Under the pieces are notes generated by a model, which was not told where the DNA came from, did no database searches, and saw only the letters and a list, made by a program, of their open reading frames with translations. 64,000 nucleotides of DNA from assembly GCA_903850425.1 (NCBI GenBank), contig CAINLR010000106.1, forward strand, positions 124,001 to 188,000, given 5' to 3'. The stretch's first letter is position 1, and each line of letters opens with the position of its first letter. Position numbers and translations under genes: made by a program. This DNA comes from an uncultured Verrucomicrobia subdivision 3 bacterium (GTDB lineage Bacteria > Verrucomicrobiota > Verrucomicrobiia > Limisphaerales > UBA11358). Of the stretch, positions 11,683 through 20,686 are shown in pieces.

Positions 11683-11859
11683 ATGAAAATATTGAGTTTC
11701 AAGTCAAAAGACGATCAAGTCTCCAATCACTGGTTCGCCATCGCCCCGGATTTCAGCCTTTCCTCGGCGGAATTTTATGCCGCCATGGAAACGGAATTAA
11801 CCAGCCGCAAAATCCCGGGCTTGAATATTTCCCGCGTGGTTCATACCAGTCGAAACTAA
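11683..11859 (+). pseudogene. truncated small protein gene (N-terminal fragment)
   Basis: ATG 11683 opens a 58-codon frame starting MKILSFKSKDDQVSNHW, followed by FAIAPDFSLSSAEFYAAMET and RKIPGLNISRVVHTSRN before the stop. From memory, this beginning is typical of a longer (about 150-residue) uncharacterised family in Verrucomicrobia and Planctomycetes in which the text continues after the GLxxSRV segment. Here the frame ends abruptly and repeat-like DNA follows, so I read it as a 3'-truncated remnant. It could also be a genuine short protein. The family assignment needs a search. Confidence 0.45.
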
Positions 11860-11917
11860 ATGGCCCCTCACCCCGAGCCTTTCCACAAACTTCCCTTCAG
11901 CGCAGGTTCTGAAGAAT

Positions 11918-11923
11918 TATAAT
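11918..11923 (+). promoter_or_regulatory. possible -10 box for the GH2 gene
   Basis: TATAAT lies in the AT-rich run just before the GH2 start (ATG 11933). No convincing -35 box sits 17 bp upstream. If used, transcription would begin almost at the start codon, giving a nearly leaderless mRNA; no Shine-Dalgarno sequence is visible either. Confidence 0.3.
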
Positions 11924-11932
11924 ATAACTGGT

Positions 11933-13774
11933 ATGAAACACTCTTTACTCCAAATCTGGCTGGGCTGCGTTGTGGCCCTGACCATCCCCCTACTGCACGC
12001 GGACAACATCCCGGACTTGTTCCTTCACGATGGCATCGCACTGAACGGCGAGTGGCGGAGCATCATTGATCCCTACGAAACCGGCTTCTATGACTACCGC
12101 CGCGAACAGCGCGACCTTGGCAAGAATCCTTCCCGCTCGGAGACGTTTTATTTGGATGTCAAACCCGCTGATCCAGGCGAGCGCGTGGAGTATGACTTCG
12201 ACACATCGCCTACGCTCAATGTGCCCGGCGACTGGAACACCCAGCGGCCGGAGTTGATGTATTATGAAGGCAGTGTGTGGTATCGCCGGACGTTTGACTG
12301 TGCTGCCCTGACCGCGGGACAGCGCGCCTTCGTGCGCTTTGGCGCGGTGAATTATCGCGCGGACGTCTATCTCAATGGCCTGAAGCTCGGCACGCACATC
12401 GGCGGTTTCACGCCCTTCACTTTCGAGGCAACTCAGTATCTTAAACCAGGCGCGAACTCCTTGGTCGTCAAAGTAGATAACAAGCGCTACAAGGAGGCCG
12501 TGCCCACGGTGAACACAGACTGGTGGAACTACGGCGGCATCACGCGCGAAGTGAAAGTAGTCATCCTGCCGAAGAACTTCATCGCGGATCATCGTCTGGT
12601 TTTAGAGTCTGAGACGACGCGCGTCATTTCTGGTTGGGTGCAAATCGCCGGAGCCGGCGCGGGTGAAGCGGTAGCGCTTTCGATTCCTGAACTCGGTGAG
12701 AACCTCTCGGCGCAGACCGATGCCACGGGTCGAGCGGCGTTTCATTTTACCCCGGCCCAGTTGCAGCTTTGGAGTCCGGAAACGCCGAAGCTCTATGAAG
12801 TGCGTATCACTCACGGCAGTGACGCGGTCGCGGAACGCATGGGTTTCCGCACGGTGCGCACGCAGGGCAAACAGATACTCTTGAACGGTAAACCCATTTT
12901 TCTGCGCGGCATTTGCATTCACGAAGAGTTTCCCCTAAACGGTGGCGGGCGCGTGAACACGCCCGCCAAGGCGAAGCAGCTATTGCTTTGGGCCAAGGAA
13001 TTAAACTGTAATTTTGTCCGCCTCGCACACTATCCGCACAGCGAAGCCATGACGCGCCTCGCGGATGAACTCGGCGTGCTGGTCTGGTCGGAAGTGCCGG
13101 TGTATTGGACGATTGATTGGACGAACGCGGCCACCTATGAGAACGCGCAGAACCAGCTCTCGGATAACATCCAGCGCGACGCCAACCGCGCCAGCATTAT
13201 CATCTGGTCACTCGCCAACGAGACGCCCGTGAGCGAGGCCCGCACCAAGTTTCTCTCCAAACTTGCGGAACGCGCGCGGTCGCTGGATCAAACGCGGCTG
13301 TTGAGCGCGGCCATGGAAAAAGTCACCAAGCCGGGCGCGCCCAATGTCAACGTGGTGCAGGATGCGCTGGCAGACATAGTAGATATCGTCGCCTTCAATC
13401 AATACGTTGGCTGGTATGATGGCTTGCCGGAAAAGTGCGCGCGCGTGTCGTGGGAGATACCTTACAACAAGCCGGTGTTCATCAGTGAATTTGGTGGCGA
13501 TGCGCGTCAAGGCCTCCACGGCAACAAAGACCAGCGCTGGACCGAAGAGTTTCAGGAAGACCTCTATCAACAGACTTTACCCATGCTCGACAAGATTGAT
13601 GGCCTGGCGGGTTTTACCCCGTGGATACTTGTGGATTTCCGTTCGCCGCGCCGCGTGCTGCCCGGTATCCAGGACGGGTTTAACCGCAAGGGACTCATCT
13701 CCAGCGAAGGCACGAAGAAGAAAGCGTTCTCGGTCTTGCAAGCGTATTACCGGAAACGCGCCGCCGCGCCGTGA
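11933..13774 (+). CDS. exported glycoside hydrolase family 2 (beta-glucuronidase/beta-galactosidase type)
   Basis: 613 residues with an N-terminal signal peptide (MKHSLLQIWLGCVVALTIPL, cleavage near LHADN). Order of domains: jelly-roll sugar-binding domain (about 30-225, with VPGDWNTQRPELMYYEGSVW and ADVYLNGLKLGTHIGGFTPF), Ig-like domain (about 225-310), then a TIM barrel. The barrel shows LNGKPIFLRGICIHEEFP, NFVRLAHYPHSEAM and the GH2 catalytic pair: acid/base Glu430 in IWSLANET and nucleophile Glu519 in VFISEFGGDARQG. Domain order and HYPH wording are closest to beta-glucuronidases, but the sugar specificity cannot be read from sequence alone. A second glycosidase gene follows 22 bp later, so they probably form an operon that acts outside the cytoplasm. 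Confidence 0.9.
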   Translation: MKHSLLQIWLGCVVALTIPLLHADNIPDLFLHDGIALNGEWRSIIDPYETGFYDYRREQRDLGKNPSRSETFYLDVKPADPGERVEYDFDTSPTLNVPGDWNTQRPELMYYEGSVWYRRTFDCAALTAGQRAFVRFGAVNYRADVYLNGLKLGTHIGGFTPFTFEATQYLKPGANSLVVKVDNKRYKEAVPTVNTDWWNYGGITREVKVVILPKNFIADHRLVLESETTRVISGWVQIAGAGAGEAVALSIPELGENLSAQTDATGRAAFHFTPAQLQLWSPETPKLYEVRITHGSDAVAERMGFRTVRTQGKQILLNGKPIFLRGICIHEEFPLNGGGRVNTPAKAKQLLLWAKELNCNFVRLAHYPHSEAMTRLADELGVLVWSEVPVYWTIDWTNAATYENAQNQLSDNIQRDANRASIIIWSLANETPVSEARTKFLSKLAERARSLDQTRLLSAAMEKVTKPGAPNVNVVQDALADIVDIVAFNQYVGWYDGLPEKCARVSWEIPYNKPVFISEFGGDARQGLHGNKDQRWTEEFQEDLYQQTLPMLDKIDGLAGFTPWILVDFRSPRRVLPGIQDGFNRKGLISSEGTKKKAFSVLQAYYRKRAAAP

Positions 13775-13796
13775 CGCGCGCGCTTGGAAAACATAT

Positions 13797-15197
13797 ATGA
13801 CCGCCAAACTAAGCCAATCCATCTGCCTATTCTCACTGCTCGTCATCGCTGGCCTGGCCCGCGCCGAACCGGGTATAGTCTCCGTTGCCGTGCAGGTCGC
13901 ACCCGGCAAGGCTTGGACTAACTATCCCACGCGCACGCTCGCGGCTTTGCCCGCTGCCGTCTTGAGCCACGTGGACCCGGCGACGGACCAATTTGGTGGA
14001 CTACTCGCGCGCAAAGAGCAAGCCACCGGGTTCTTCTATCCGAAACAGATTGGCGACCGCTGGTGGCTGGTGGATCCCGAAGGCGGACTTTTCCTTCACA
14101 AGGCCGTCGTCGCCGTCGCGAAGAATGCTGGAACCAACTCGAAGGCGGCATTAAATCAGCGCTTCGGCAGCGAATCCAACTGGATGACGCAGACGACCAG
14201 CCTGCTGCATTCAAATGGTTTCAATGGCCTCGGTGCCTGGTCCGATACGGAACGCTTTGGTCAGCCGGCAAACCGACTGGTTTACACCCGCATCTGGAAT
14301 TTCATGAGCAGTTACGGCTCGAAACGCGGCGGCACTTATCAACAGTCGGGCCATATCGGTTATCCCAAGGACTGTATTTTTGTGTTCGATCCAGAGTTTG
14401 AAATCTTCTGCGACAACTACGCCAAACAGTTAGGCAAGTCCAAGGATGATCCGTGGCTGCTGGGCCATTTCTCAGACAACGAAATGCCGTTCAAGCGCGA
14501 GGCACTGAGCAACTATCTGCAATTGCCTGACAATGATCCGGGGCATCTAGCGGCGAAGGCCTGGTTACAATCGCGCCATGGCCAGGCGGCGACAGCCAAG
14601 GACATCTCCGAGCAGGATAAGAAAGATTTTCTGGCGCTGGTCACTGACCGCTATTACGGAATCGTCTCGAAGGCCATCAAGAAATATGACCCCAACCATT
14701 GCTTTCTAGGTTCACGCTTCCACGGCGGCGAGCTGAGCTTTCCCGAAGTCTTCAAGGCCGCCGGCAAGTATGTGGATGTGATGGCGGTCAACTACTATCG
14801 CACTTGGACGCCCTCGCCGGAGAAGCTGGCGATGTGGTCACGCGAATCCGGCCGGCCCATCGTGATCACGGAATGGTATGTCAAGGGCGTGGACTCCGGG
14901 CTGCCGAACAATAGCGGGGCGGGATGGATAGTGAAGACGCAAAAAGACCGGGGGCTGTTTTACCAAAACTTCACTCTCGGTTTACTCGAATCCAAAGTCT
15001 GCGTGGGCTGGCACTGGTTCAAGTATATTGACAACGATCCGAATGAGCCCGGCACCGAACCTTCCAATCGCGACTCGAACAAGGGGATTGTCACCTCGCG
15101 CTACGAACCGTATCCGGCGTTGCTGGAGGAGATGAAGCCGCTGAACAACCGCGTGTATTCCCTTGCCGACTACTTTGACCAGGCGGCGGCTAAATGA
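13797..15197 (+). CDS. exported TIM-barrel glycosidase, agarase-like (GH50-like)
   Basis: 466 residues from ATG 13797. The frame is open about 390 bp further upstream inside the GH2 gene, but a signal peptide (MTAKLSQSICLFSLLVIAGL, cleavage near ARAEP) fixes this start. The mature protein has DRWWLVDPEGGLFLHKAVV, LLGHFSDNEMPF with a likely acid/base Glu229, VMAVNYYRTW and PIVITEWYVKG with a likely nucleophile Glu359. This pattern (W..DPEG, DNE, TEW/F) fits clan GH-A enzymes annotated as beta-agarases or GH50-like. Substrate could be another galactan or polysaccharide. It is probably cotranscribed with the GH2 enzyme; the two together suggest breakdown of a polymer carrying beta-linked sugars or uronates. 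Confidence 0.75.
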   Translation: MTAKLSQSICLFSLLVIAGLARAEPGIVSVAVQVAPGKAWTNYPTRTLAALPAAVLSHVDPATDQFGGLLARKEQATGFFYPKQIGDRWWLVDPEGGLFLHKAVVAVAKNAGTNSKAALNQRFGSESNWMTQTTSLLHSNGFNGLGAWSDTERFGQPANRLVYTRIWNFMSSYGSKRGGTYQQSGHIGYPKDCIFVFDPEFEIFCDNYAKQLGKSKDDPWLLGHFSDNEMPFKREALSNYLQLPDNDPGHLAAKAWLQSRHGQAATAKDISEQDKKDFLALVTDRYYGIVSKAIKKYDPNHCFLGSRFHGGELSFPEVFKAAGKYVDVMAVNYYRTWTPSPEKLAMWSRESGRPIVITEWYVKGVDSGLPNNSGAGWIVKTQKDRGLFYQNFTLGLLESKVCVGWHWFKYIDNDPNEPGTEPSNRDSNKGIVTSRYEPYPALLEEMKPLNNRVYSLADYFDQAAAK

Positions 15198-15479
15198 GCG
15201 TGGAATTTCGCGCCGGCGAACGACGTAAGGAAAGAGGTTCGGGCTGCTCCATGCTTTCTATGCCGGCACGATGCCATCGGACCGGATATGGAAACGGAAG
15301 ATAGGTAATCGGTCGGCGGGAGCGTGGCACTTATGCCGCTTCAACCTTCGCACTACAATCGGTTTCTGTTTTCGACGCGAAGTCGTTCCGCCTTGGACTT
15401 AGCTTCGCCTGCCCCACCGCCGGCCCGTCGGCGCGCGCGGCTGCCAATGCACGTCCACGCAGAAACAGCCTTGCAATTT
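15198..15479. other. intergenic region before tetR
   Basis: About 280 bp between the glycosidase stop and the TetR operator. I see no gene, terminator hairpin or repeat. The promoter for the efflux operon should lie near its end. Confidence 0.5.
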
Positions 15480-15499
15480 AAGTAACTAGATGGTTACTT
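15480..15499. promoter_or_regulatory. likely TetR-family operator
   Basis: Perfect inverted repeat AAGTAAC-N6-GTTACTT, the only clear dyad in this spacer, ending 7 bp before the GTG start of the TetR gene. TetR repressors of RND pumps commonly bind such a dyad over their own promoter, so autorepression of the whole operon is likely. Confidence 0.7.
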
Positions 15500-15506
15500 G
15501 TTCCGC

Positions 15507-16160
15507 GTGAAACCGGCCAAACCTGCCCAAGCGGCGCGTAGCGTCGTCGCGACCCGCAATCCGGAACGCACGCGCGGCCTCATCCTCGCGGCGGCGCTCA
15601 AGGAATTTGCCGCGCACGGTTTTGCCGGCGCGCGGGTGGACGCCATTGCCCGCCACGCGGGGATCAACAAGCGGATGCTCTACCATTATTTCGGCGACAA
15701 GGAAGAGCTGTTTCGCGCCGTGCTGCGCCGGAAAATCACCGAGCGCCAGGCCTGGGCCGAATCGTTGTCCGGCGATCCGACCGAAAGCCTGCCGTTCTGG
15801 TTTGAGACGACCTGCAAAGACGCGGATTGGGTGCGCTTGCTGCAGTGGGAGGCATTGCAAGGCGGGGACACGGTGATTGATGAAAAGCAGCGGCGGCAGG
15901 CGTCGCAACAAGCCGTGCAGCGCGTTCGCAAACAGCAGGCGCGCGGCCTGGTTTCCCCGGAATTTGATCCGCGCCACCTGATGCTGGCCATGCGTTCGTT
16001 GACGATGTTTCCGATTGCGTTCCCGCAATTGACGCGGCTGATCATGGGCTGCTCGGTCAGCGATCCCAAATTCCAAAAAGAACGCTCGGCCTTCCTGAAG
16101 CAATTTGCCGCCGCGTTTCGGCCCGCCGCCGGGCGCGCGGTCAAAATTCAATTTAAATGA
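15507..16160 (+). CDS. TetR/AcrR family transcription regulator of the RND pump
   Basis: 217 residues from GTG 15507. A TTG at 15498 is in frame but lies within the operator dyad, so I prefer the GTG. The N-terminal helix-turn-helix is clear: RGLILAAALKEFAAHGFAGA followed by VDAIARHAGINKRMLYHYFG and DKEELFRAVL. The C-terminal half (about 65-210) is the ligand-binding and dimer domain and is less conserved, as usual. The stop overlaps the start of the adaptor gene, so regulator, adaptor and pump form one transcriptional unit. The expected role is repression of the operon until an efflux substrate binds. Confidence 0.88.
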   Translation: MKPAKPAQAARSVVATRNPERTRGLILAAALKEFAAHGFAGARVDAIARHAGINKRMLYHYFGDKEELFRAVLRRKITERQAWAESLSGDPTESLPFWFETTCKDADWVRLLQWEALQGGDTVIDEKQRRQASQQAVQRVRKQQARGLVSPEFDPRHLMLAMRSLTMFPIAFPQLTRLIMGCSVSDPKFQKERSAFLKQFAAAFRPAAGRAVKIQFK

Positions 16161-17308
16161 TGAACATAAACCCTTTCATTTTGGTGCCCGGAGCGCTGGC
16201 GTTGGTGGCGGCGCTGTGGACGGCAGGTTGTTCGCCCGGCGGCGGCAAACCGCCGGCGGTGGTCGCGCCTGTGTTGGTCGCCAAGGCGGCGGTGACCAAC
16301 GTGCCGGTGCGGATCCAGCCGGCGCCCGTAGGTCACGTCCTGCCGATGTCAACGGTGGGCATTCGGCCGCAGATCGGGGGGGTGTTGCAGGCGGTGCACT
16401 TTGCGGAAGGCCAGGAGGTTCAAAAGGGCGATTTGCTGTTCACGATTGATCCGCGTCCGGCGCAAGCGGCGCTGGACGTGGCGCGGGCGGCGTTGGCGCG
16501 GGACACGGCGCAATTGGAAAATGCCGAGATTCAATGGGCGCGCGATCAGAAATTATTTAACGACAAGATTGAATCGCAGGATGTGTTTGACACCAGCAAG
16601 GCGAACCGGGATGCGTTCGCCGGCACGGTGCAGTCGGATCGGGCGGCCCTTACGAATGCGGAGTTGAATCTGGAGTTCACGAGCATCCGCGCGCCGGTTT
16701 CCGGACGGACCGGCGGCCTGCTGTTTCATGAAGGCAACGTGGTGAAGGCCCCGGATGATCAGCTGGTAACGATCAATCAAATCCATCCCATCTACGTGGC
16801 GTTCGCGGTGGCCGAGCAGAACTTGCCGGCCATCACCCAGGCGATGCGCGGCCAGCCGCTGGCGGTGACGGCGGCATTTGAAAACATGACGGGACCGGTG
16901 CCGGCGGGTGCGTTGACCTTCCTCGATAACACGGTGGACACGGCCACCGGCACGATTCTGCTCAAGGCGACTTTCCCCAATGCGGACGGCTCGCTCTGGC
17001 CCGGACAATTTGTGCAGGTGTGCCTGACGCTGGGCGAACTGAGGTCGGTGGTGACGGTGCCGACGCAGGCGGTGCAAGTCGGACAAAACGGCCAGTTCAT
17101 TTATGTGGTCACGACGAATCAAACCGTGAATCTGCGGCCAGTGCGCACCGGCCTGACTTACGAGGGCATGACCGTGATTGAAACCAATTTGGCCGCGGGC
17201 GAAACCGTGGTGACGGACGGGCATTTGCGCCTTGCGCCGGGCGTGAACGTGAACATCAAGAGCTCCCTCCAACCCGACGCCGCGCCGGCAGCCACCAACG
17301 CGCCATGA
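16157..17308 (+). CDS. RND efflux periplasmic adaptor subunit (HlyD/MFP family lipoprotein)
   Basis: 383 residues. The N-terminus is a lipoprotein signal ending TAGC, with Cys25 as lipid anchor. Then come the half-lipoyl motif (VGIRPQIGGVLQAVHFAEGQ, VQKGDLLFTIDPRPAQAAL), an alpha-hairpin with NAEIQWARDQKLFNDKIESQ, and the returning half (FTSIRAPVSGRTGGL, HEGNVVKA). Beta-barrel and membrane-proximal domains follow (NTVDTATGTILLKATFPN, LWPGQFVQV). The protein bridges the inner-membrane pump and an outer-membrane channel. No TolC-like gene is in view, so the channel must be encoded elsewhere. The start ATG overlaps the tetR stop, and the end overlaps the pump start by ATGA. Confidence 0.92.
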   Translation: MMNINPFILVPGALALVAALWTAGCSPGGGKPPAVVAPVLVAKAAVTNVPVRIQPAPVGHVLPMSTVGIRPQIGGVLQAVHFAEGQEVQKGDLLFTIDPRPAQAALDVARAALARDTAQLENAEIQWARDQKLFNDKIESQDVFDTSKANRDAFAGTVQSDRAALTNAELNLEFTSIRAPVSGRTGGLLFHEGNVVKAPDDQLVTINQIHPIYVAFAVAEQNLPAITQAMRGQPLAVTAAFENMTGPVPAGALTFLDNTVDTATGTILLKATFPNADGSLWPGQFVQVCLTLGELRSVVTVPTQAVQVGQNGQFIYVVTTNQTVNLRPVRTGLTYEGMTVIETNLAAGETVVTDGHLRLAPGVNVNIKSSLQPDAAPAATNAP

Positions 17309-20300
17309 GCGTTCCGGAGCTATTCATTCGCCGCCCCGTGATGACCACGCTGGTCATGGCGGGCATCTTGTTGTTTGGCATCATCGGCTTTCGGCAGTTG
17401 CCGGTGAGCGATTTGCCGACGGTGGATTATCCGACAATTTCCGTTTCCGCCAACCTTCCCGGCGCGAGTCCGGAAACGATGGCCTCGGCGGTGGCCACGC
17501 CGCTGGAAAAACAACTTTCCACCATCGCGGGCGTGGACTCCATGTCGTCGGTCAGCTCGCAGGGCAGCGTGCAAATCACGATCCAGTTTTCGCTGGACCG
17601 CAGTATTGATGCGGCCGCGCAGGATGTGCAGTCGGCGATCGCCAAGGCGTTGCGCCAGTTGCCGCCGAACATGCCCACGCCGCCGACTTACAACAAAGTC
17701 AATCCCGCCGACACGCCCATCGTCTTTCTGGCGATGTCCTCGCCGACGCTGCCGCTTTCGGACGTGGACAATTACGCCGAAAATCTGCTGGCGGAAAAAA
17801 TCTCGACGGTCATCGGGGTCGCGCAAGTGAGCGTGTTCGGCGCACAACCTTATGCCGTGCGCATCCAAGTGGACCCGAACAAGCTCGCGGCTTACGGACT
17901 CGGCATTGACCAGGTCGAGCAGGCGGTTGAAGCGGGGAACGTGAATCAGCCGCTGGGCACGTTGAACGGCAAACATCAGTTGTTCACCGTCCAAGCCAAC
18001 GGCCAGCTCAACAACGCGGCGGATTTTCGGCCGCTCATTGTCGCGTATCGAAATGGCAAACCCATCCGGTTGGAACAACTGGGCCATGTGCTCGACAGCG
18101 TGCAGAATGACAAGAGTGCCGGCTGGTATAACAACACGCGCGCCGTCGTGCTGGCGGTTCAGCGCCAACCGGGCGCGAACACGGTGCAGGTGGTGGACGA
18201 CGTCAAGAAGCTGCTGCCCCAATTTCGCGCGGCGATTCCGGCGGCGATCACGCTGGATGTGGCCATTGACCGTTCGTCCGCCATCCGCGCCTCCGTCAAG
18301 GACGTGGAGCGCACGCTGATGCTGGCCGTGTGCCTCGTGGTGCTCGTCATTTTCGTTTTTTTGCGGAACCTGTCCGCGACGCTCATTCCCAGTCTCGCGC
18401 TGCCGATGTCGCTCATTGGCACCTTCGCGGCGATGGCGCTGCTTAACTACAGCCTCGACAATCTCTCGCTGATGGCGCTCACGCTCTGCGTCGGCTTCGT
18501 GGTGGATGACGCCATCGTCATGCTGGAAAATATCGTGCGCCACCTGGAAATGGGCGAATCACCAATGGAGGCCGCGCTGAAAGGCTCCCGGGAAATCGGC
18601 TTCACCATTATTTCCATGACGCTGTCGCTGTCGGCGGTGTTCATCCCGATTTTGTTCATGAGCGGATTGCTCGGCCGCTTGCTGCACGAATTTGCCGTGA
18701 CCATCGTGGTCGCCGTGCTCGTGTCCGGCTTTGTTTCGCTGACGCTGACGCCGATGATGTGCAGCCGCTTCGTGCGCGCGTCCCACGGCAACAACCACGG
18801 CTGGCTCTACAACACCCTCGAACGGTTTTTCGATGGCCTGCGCGGCGCCTATGACCGCACGCTGCAAGCCGCCCTGCGCCATCGCCGCGTGACGATGTTC
18901 GTGTCGTTGCTGGTTTTGATCGCGACCGTGTTTTTGTTCGTGGTGATTCCCAAAGGATTTTTCCCCGACGAAGATGTGGACCGGATTATCGCCACCACGG
19001 AGGCGGCGCAGGACACCTCCTATCAGGCGATGCTCGAACATCAATTGGCCGCGATGCAAGTCGCCAGCGCCGATCCCAACGTCCAGGGTTTCATCTCGTC
19101 CATTGGCGCGGGCTTCGGGAGTTCGGCGAACAACGGCCGTGTTTTCATGCGCTTGAAACCGCGGGCGGAACGCCGCTTGAGCGCCAACGAAATCATTCAG
19201 GAACTGCGTCCGAAATTTGCCCAGATCCCGGGCCTGACCGTTTATCTGCGCAACCCGCCCGCGATCAATATCGGCGGCATGGCGAGCAAGGGGCTTTACC
19301 AATACAGCCTGCAAGACACCGACGTGAAGGAACTTTTCGACTGGGCGCCAAAGCTCATGAACGAGCTGAAGCAGGCCCCCGGTTTTCAAGACGTGAACAG
19401 CGATCTGCAAATCGCCTCGCCGCAGATCAACGTGGAGATTGACCGCGACAAGGCGGCCACCCTCGGCGTCACACCGCAGCAAATCGAGAACGGACTCTAC
19501 GATGCCTATGGCTCGCGGCAGGCGTCCACGATCTACGCCGACGTGGCGGAATACTGGGTTGTCTTTGAAGTGTTGCCGGAATTTCAACTCGATCCCACCG
19601 CGCTGGCGCAACTCTACATTGCCAGTTCCTTTGCCGGTTCCAACAACGTGCCGAAACTGATTCCACTCAGCGCCGTCGCCAAGCTGTCGCGCCGCATCGG
19701 ACCCACCAGCATTTCGCACGTCGGCCAGTTGCCGTCAGTGACGCTCTCCTTCAACCTCGCGCCCGGCGTCTCGCTCGGCACGGCGGTCGAGCAGGTGCAA
19801 AAAATTGAAACGGAACTGCATATGCCCGCGACCGTGACGGGCAGCTTCCAAGGCACGGCGGCGGTTTTCAAATCATCGCAGGCCGGATTGATTGGACTGC
19901 TCGTCGCCGCCATTCTCGTCATCTACATCATCCTCGGAATTCTTTACGAAAGCTTCATCCATCCACTGACGATTTTGTCCGGCCTGCCGTCGGCGGGATT
20001 TGGCGCATTAATCACGCTGATGGTTTTCCATCTGGACCTGAACCTCTACGGTTTTGTCGGCCTCGTCATGCTGGTGGGCATCGTGAAGAAGAACGCCATC
20101 ATGATGATTGATTTCGCCATCGAGGCGCAGCATCAGGGCAAAACTGCTTACGACGCCATTTATCAGGGCTGCCTGCTGCGCTTCCGGCCGATCATGATGA
20201 CCACGATGTGCGCGCTGGTGGCGGCGATGCCAATTGCGCTCGGCCTCGGTGCCGGCGGCGAAGCGCGTCAAGCTCTCGGGCTCGCGGTGGTCGGCGGCTT

Positions 20301-20406
20301 GGTCGTCTCGCAACTCCTCACGCTTTACATCACGCCCGTGGTTTATCTCTACATGGAATCCTTCCACGACTGGTTCAAACGCAAACCCAAACCGGCGGCG
20401 AAGTGA
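17305..20406 (+). CDS. RND family efflux permease (AcrB/MdtB-like)
   Basis: 1033 residues, the usual length for hydrophobe/amphiphile RND pumps. It starts SVPELFIRRPVMTTLVMAGI, giving TM1 and the typical FIRRPV entry. Periplasmic porter motifs follow (LPTVDYPTISVSANLPGASP, QFSLDRSIDAAAQDVQSAI). The TM4 proton-relay sequence VGFVVDDAIVMLENI carries the paired aspartates. The second half shows GFFPDEDVDR, a second porter domain and ILYESFIHPLTILSGLP. It transports drugs or lipophilic compounds from inner membrane or periplasm, driven by proton flow. Regulation by the TetR protein is inferred from the overlapping gene order. Specificity is unknown. Confidence 0.93.
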   Translation: MSVPELFIRRPVMTTLVMAGILLFGIIGFRQLPVSDLPTVDYPTISVSANLPGASPETMASAVATPLEKQLSTIAGVDSMSSVSSQGSVQITIQFSLDRSIDAAAQDVQSAIAKALRQLPPNMPTPPTYNKVNPADTPIVFLAMSSPTLPLSDVDNYAENLLAEKISTVIGVAQVSVFGAQPYAVRIQVDPNKLAAYGLGIDQVEQAVEAGNVNQPLGTLNGKHQLFTVQANGQLNNAADFRPLIVAYRNGKPIRLEQLGHVLDSVQNDKSAGWYNNTRAVVLAVQRQPGANTVQVVDDVKKLLPQFRAAIPAAITLDVAIDRSSAIRASVKDVERTLMLAVCLVVLVIFVFLRNLSATLIPSLALPMSLIGTFAAMALLNYSLDNLSLMALTLCVGFVVDDAIVMLENIVRHLEMGESPMEAALKGSREIGFTIISMTLSLSAVFIPILFMSGLLGRLLHEFAVTIVVAVLVSGFVSLTLTPMMCSRFVRASHGNNHGWLYNTLERFFDGLRGAYDRTLQAALRHRRVTMFVSLLVLIATVFLFVVIPKGFFPDEDVDRIIATTEAAQDTSYQAMLEHQLAAMQVASADPNVQGFISSIGAGFGSSANNGRVFMRLKPRAERRLSANEIIQELRPKFAQIPGLTVYLRNPPAINIGGMASKGLYQYSLQDTDVKELFDWAPKLMNELKQAPGFQDVNSDLQIASPQINVEIDRDKAATLGVTPQQIENGLYDAYGSRQASTIYADVAEYWVVFEVLPEFQLDPTALAQLYIASSFAGSNNVPKLIPLSAVAKLSRRIGPTSISHVGQLPSVTLSFNLAPGVSLGTAVEQVQKIETELHMPATVTGSFQGTAAVFKSSQAGLIGLLVAAILVIYIILGILYESFIHPLTILSGLPSAGFGALITLMVFHLDLNLYGFVGLVMLVGIVKKNAIMMIDFAIEAQHQGKTAYDAIYQGCLLRFRPIMMTTMCALVAAMPIALGLGAGGEARQALGLAVVGGLVVSQLLTLYITPVVYLYMESFHDWFKRKPKPAAK

Positions 20407-20410
20407 TGGT

Positions 20411-20653
20411 TCAAAGCTCGGACATGAACCAGTCCTCGACTTTGGTCCGCGCCCACGGGGTTTTGCGCAGAAACGTCAGGCTGGATTTCACCGTGGGGTT
20501 GAATTGAAAACAGCGGATGGGAATGCGCCGGCCCATTTCGCCCCAGCCGTGCCGCTGGACGAGCTGGTTGAGAATGGTTTCCAGCGTGATGCCATGCAGC
20601 GGATCACGCGGATGCGCAGGCGGCGGCGAGGTGGGTTCGGCAGGCGAAGACAT
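20411..20653 (-). CDS. VF530 family (DUF2132) DNA-binding-like protein
   Basis: 80 residues, close to the family length. After a proline-rich start the core DPLHGITLETILNQLVQRHG, the segment GRRIPIRCFQFNPTVKSSLT and the ending FLRKTPWARTKVEDWF match the VF530 family almost word for word. The family, named for a Vibrio fischeri protein, is a small four-helix fold proposed to bind DNA; its cell role is not established. The gene ends 4 bp from the pump gene, tail to tail, and lies downstream of three other small minus-strand genes. Confidence 0.88.
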   Translation of the reverse strand: MSSPAEPTSPPPAHPRDPLHGITLETILNQLVQRHGWGEMGRRIPIRCFQFNPTVKSSLTFLRKTPWARTKVEDWFMSEL

Positions 20654-20686
20654 AGGCCGACAAGTTAAAGCAAGGCCCGCCCGCCG

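Noticed and set aside
13407..13796. Upstream extension of the agarase-like gene
   Set aside because: Runs out of frame through the GH2 gene; the signal peptide at 13797 fixes the start.
19965..19985. ACGATTTTGTCCGG inside the pump gene, similar to the 22-bp upstream repeat
   Set aside because: Only about 11 bases match and it lies in conserved coding text.
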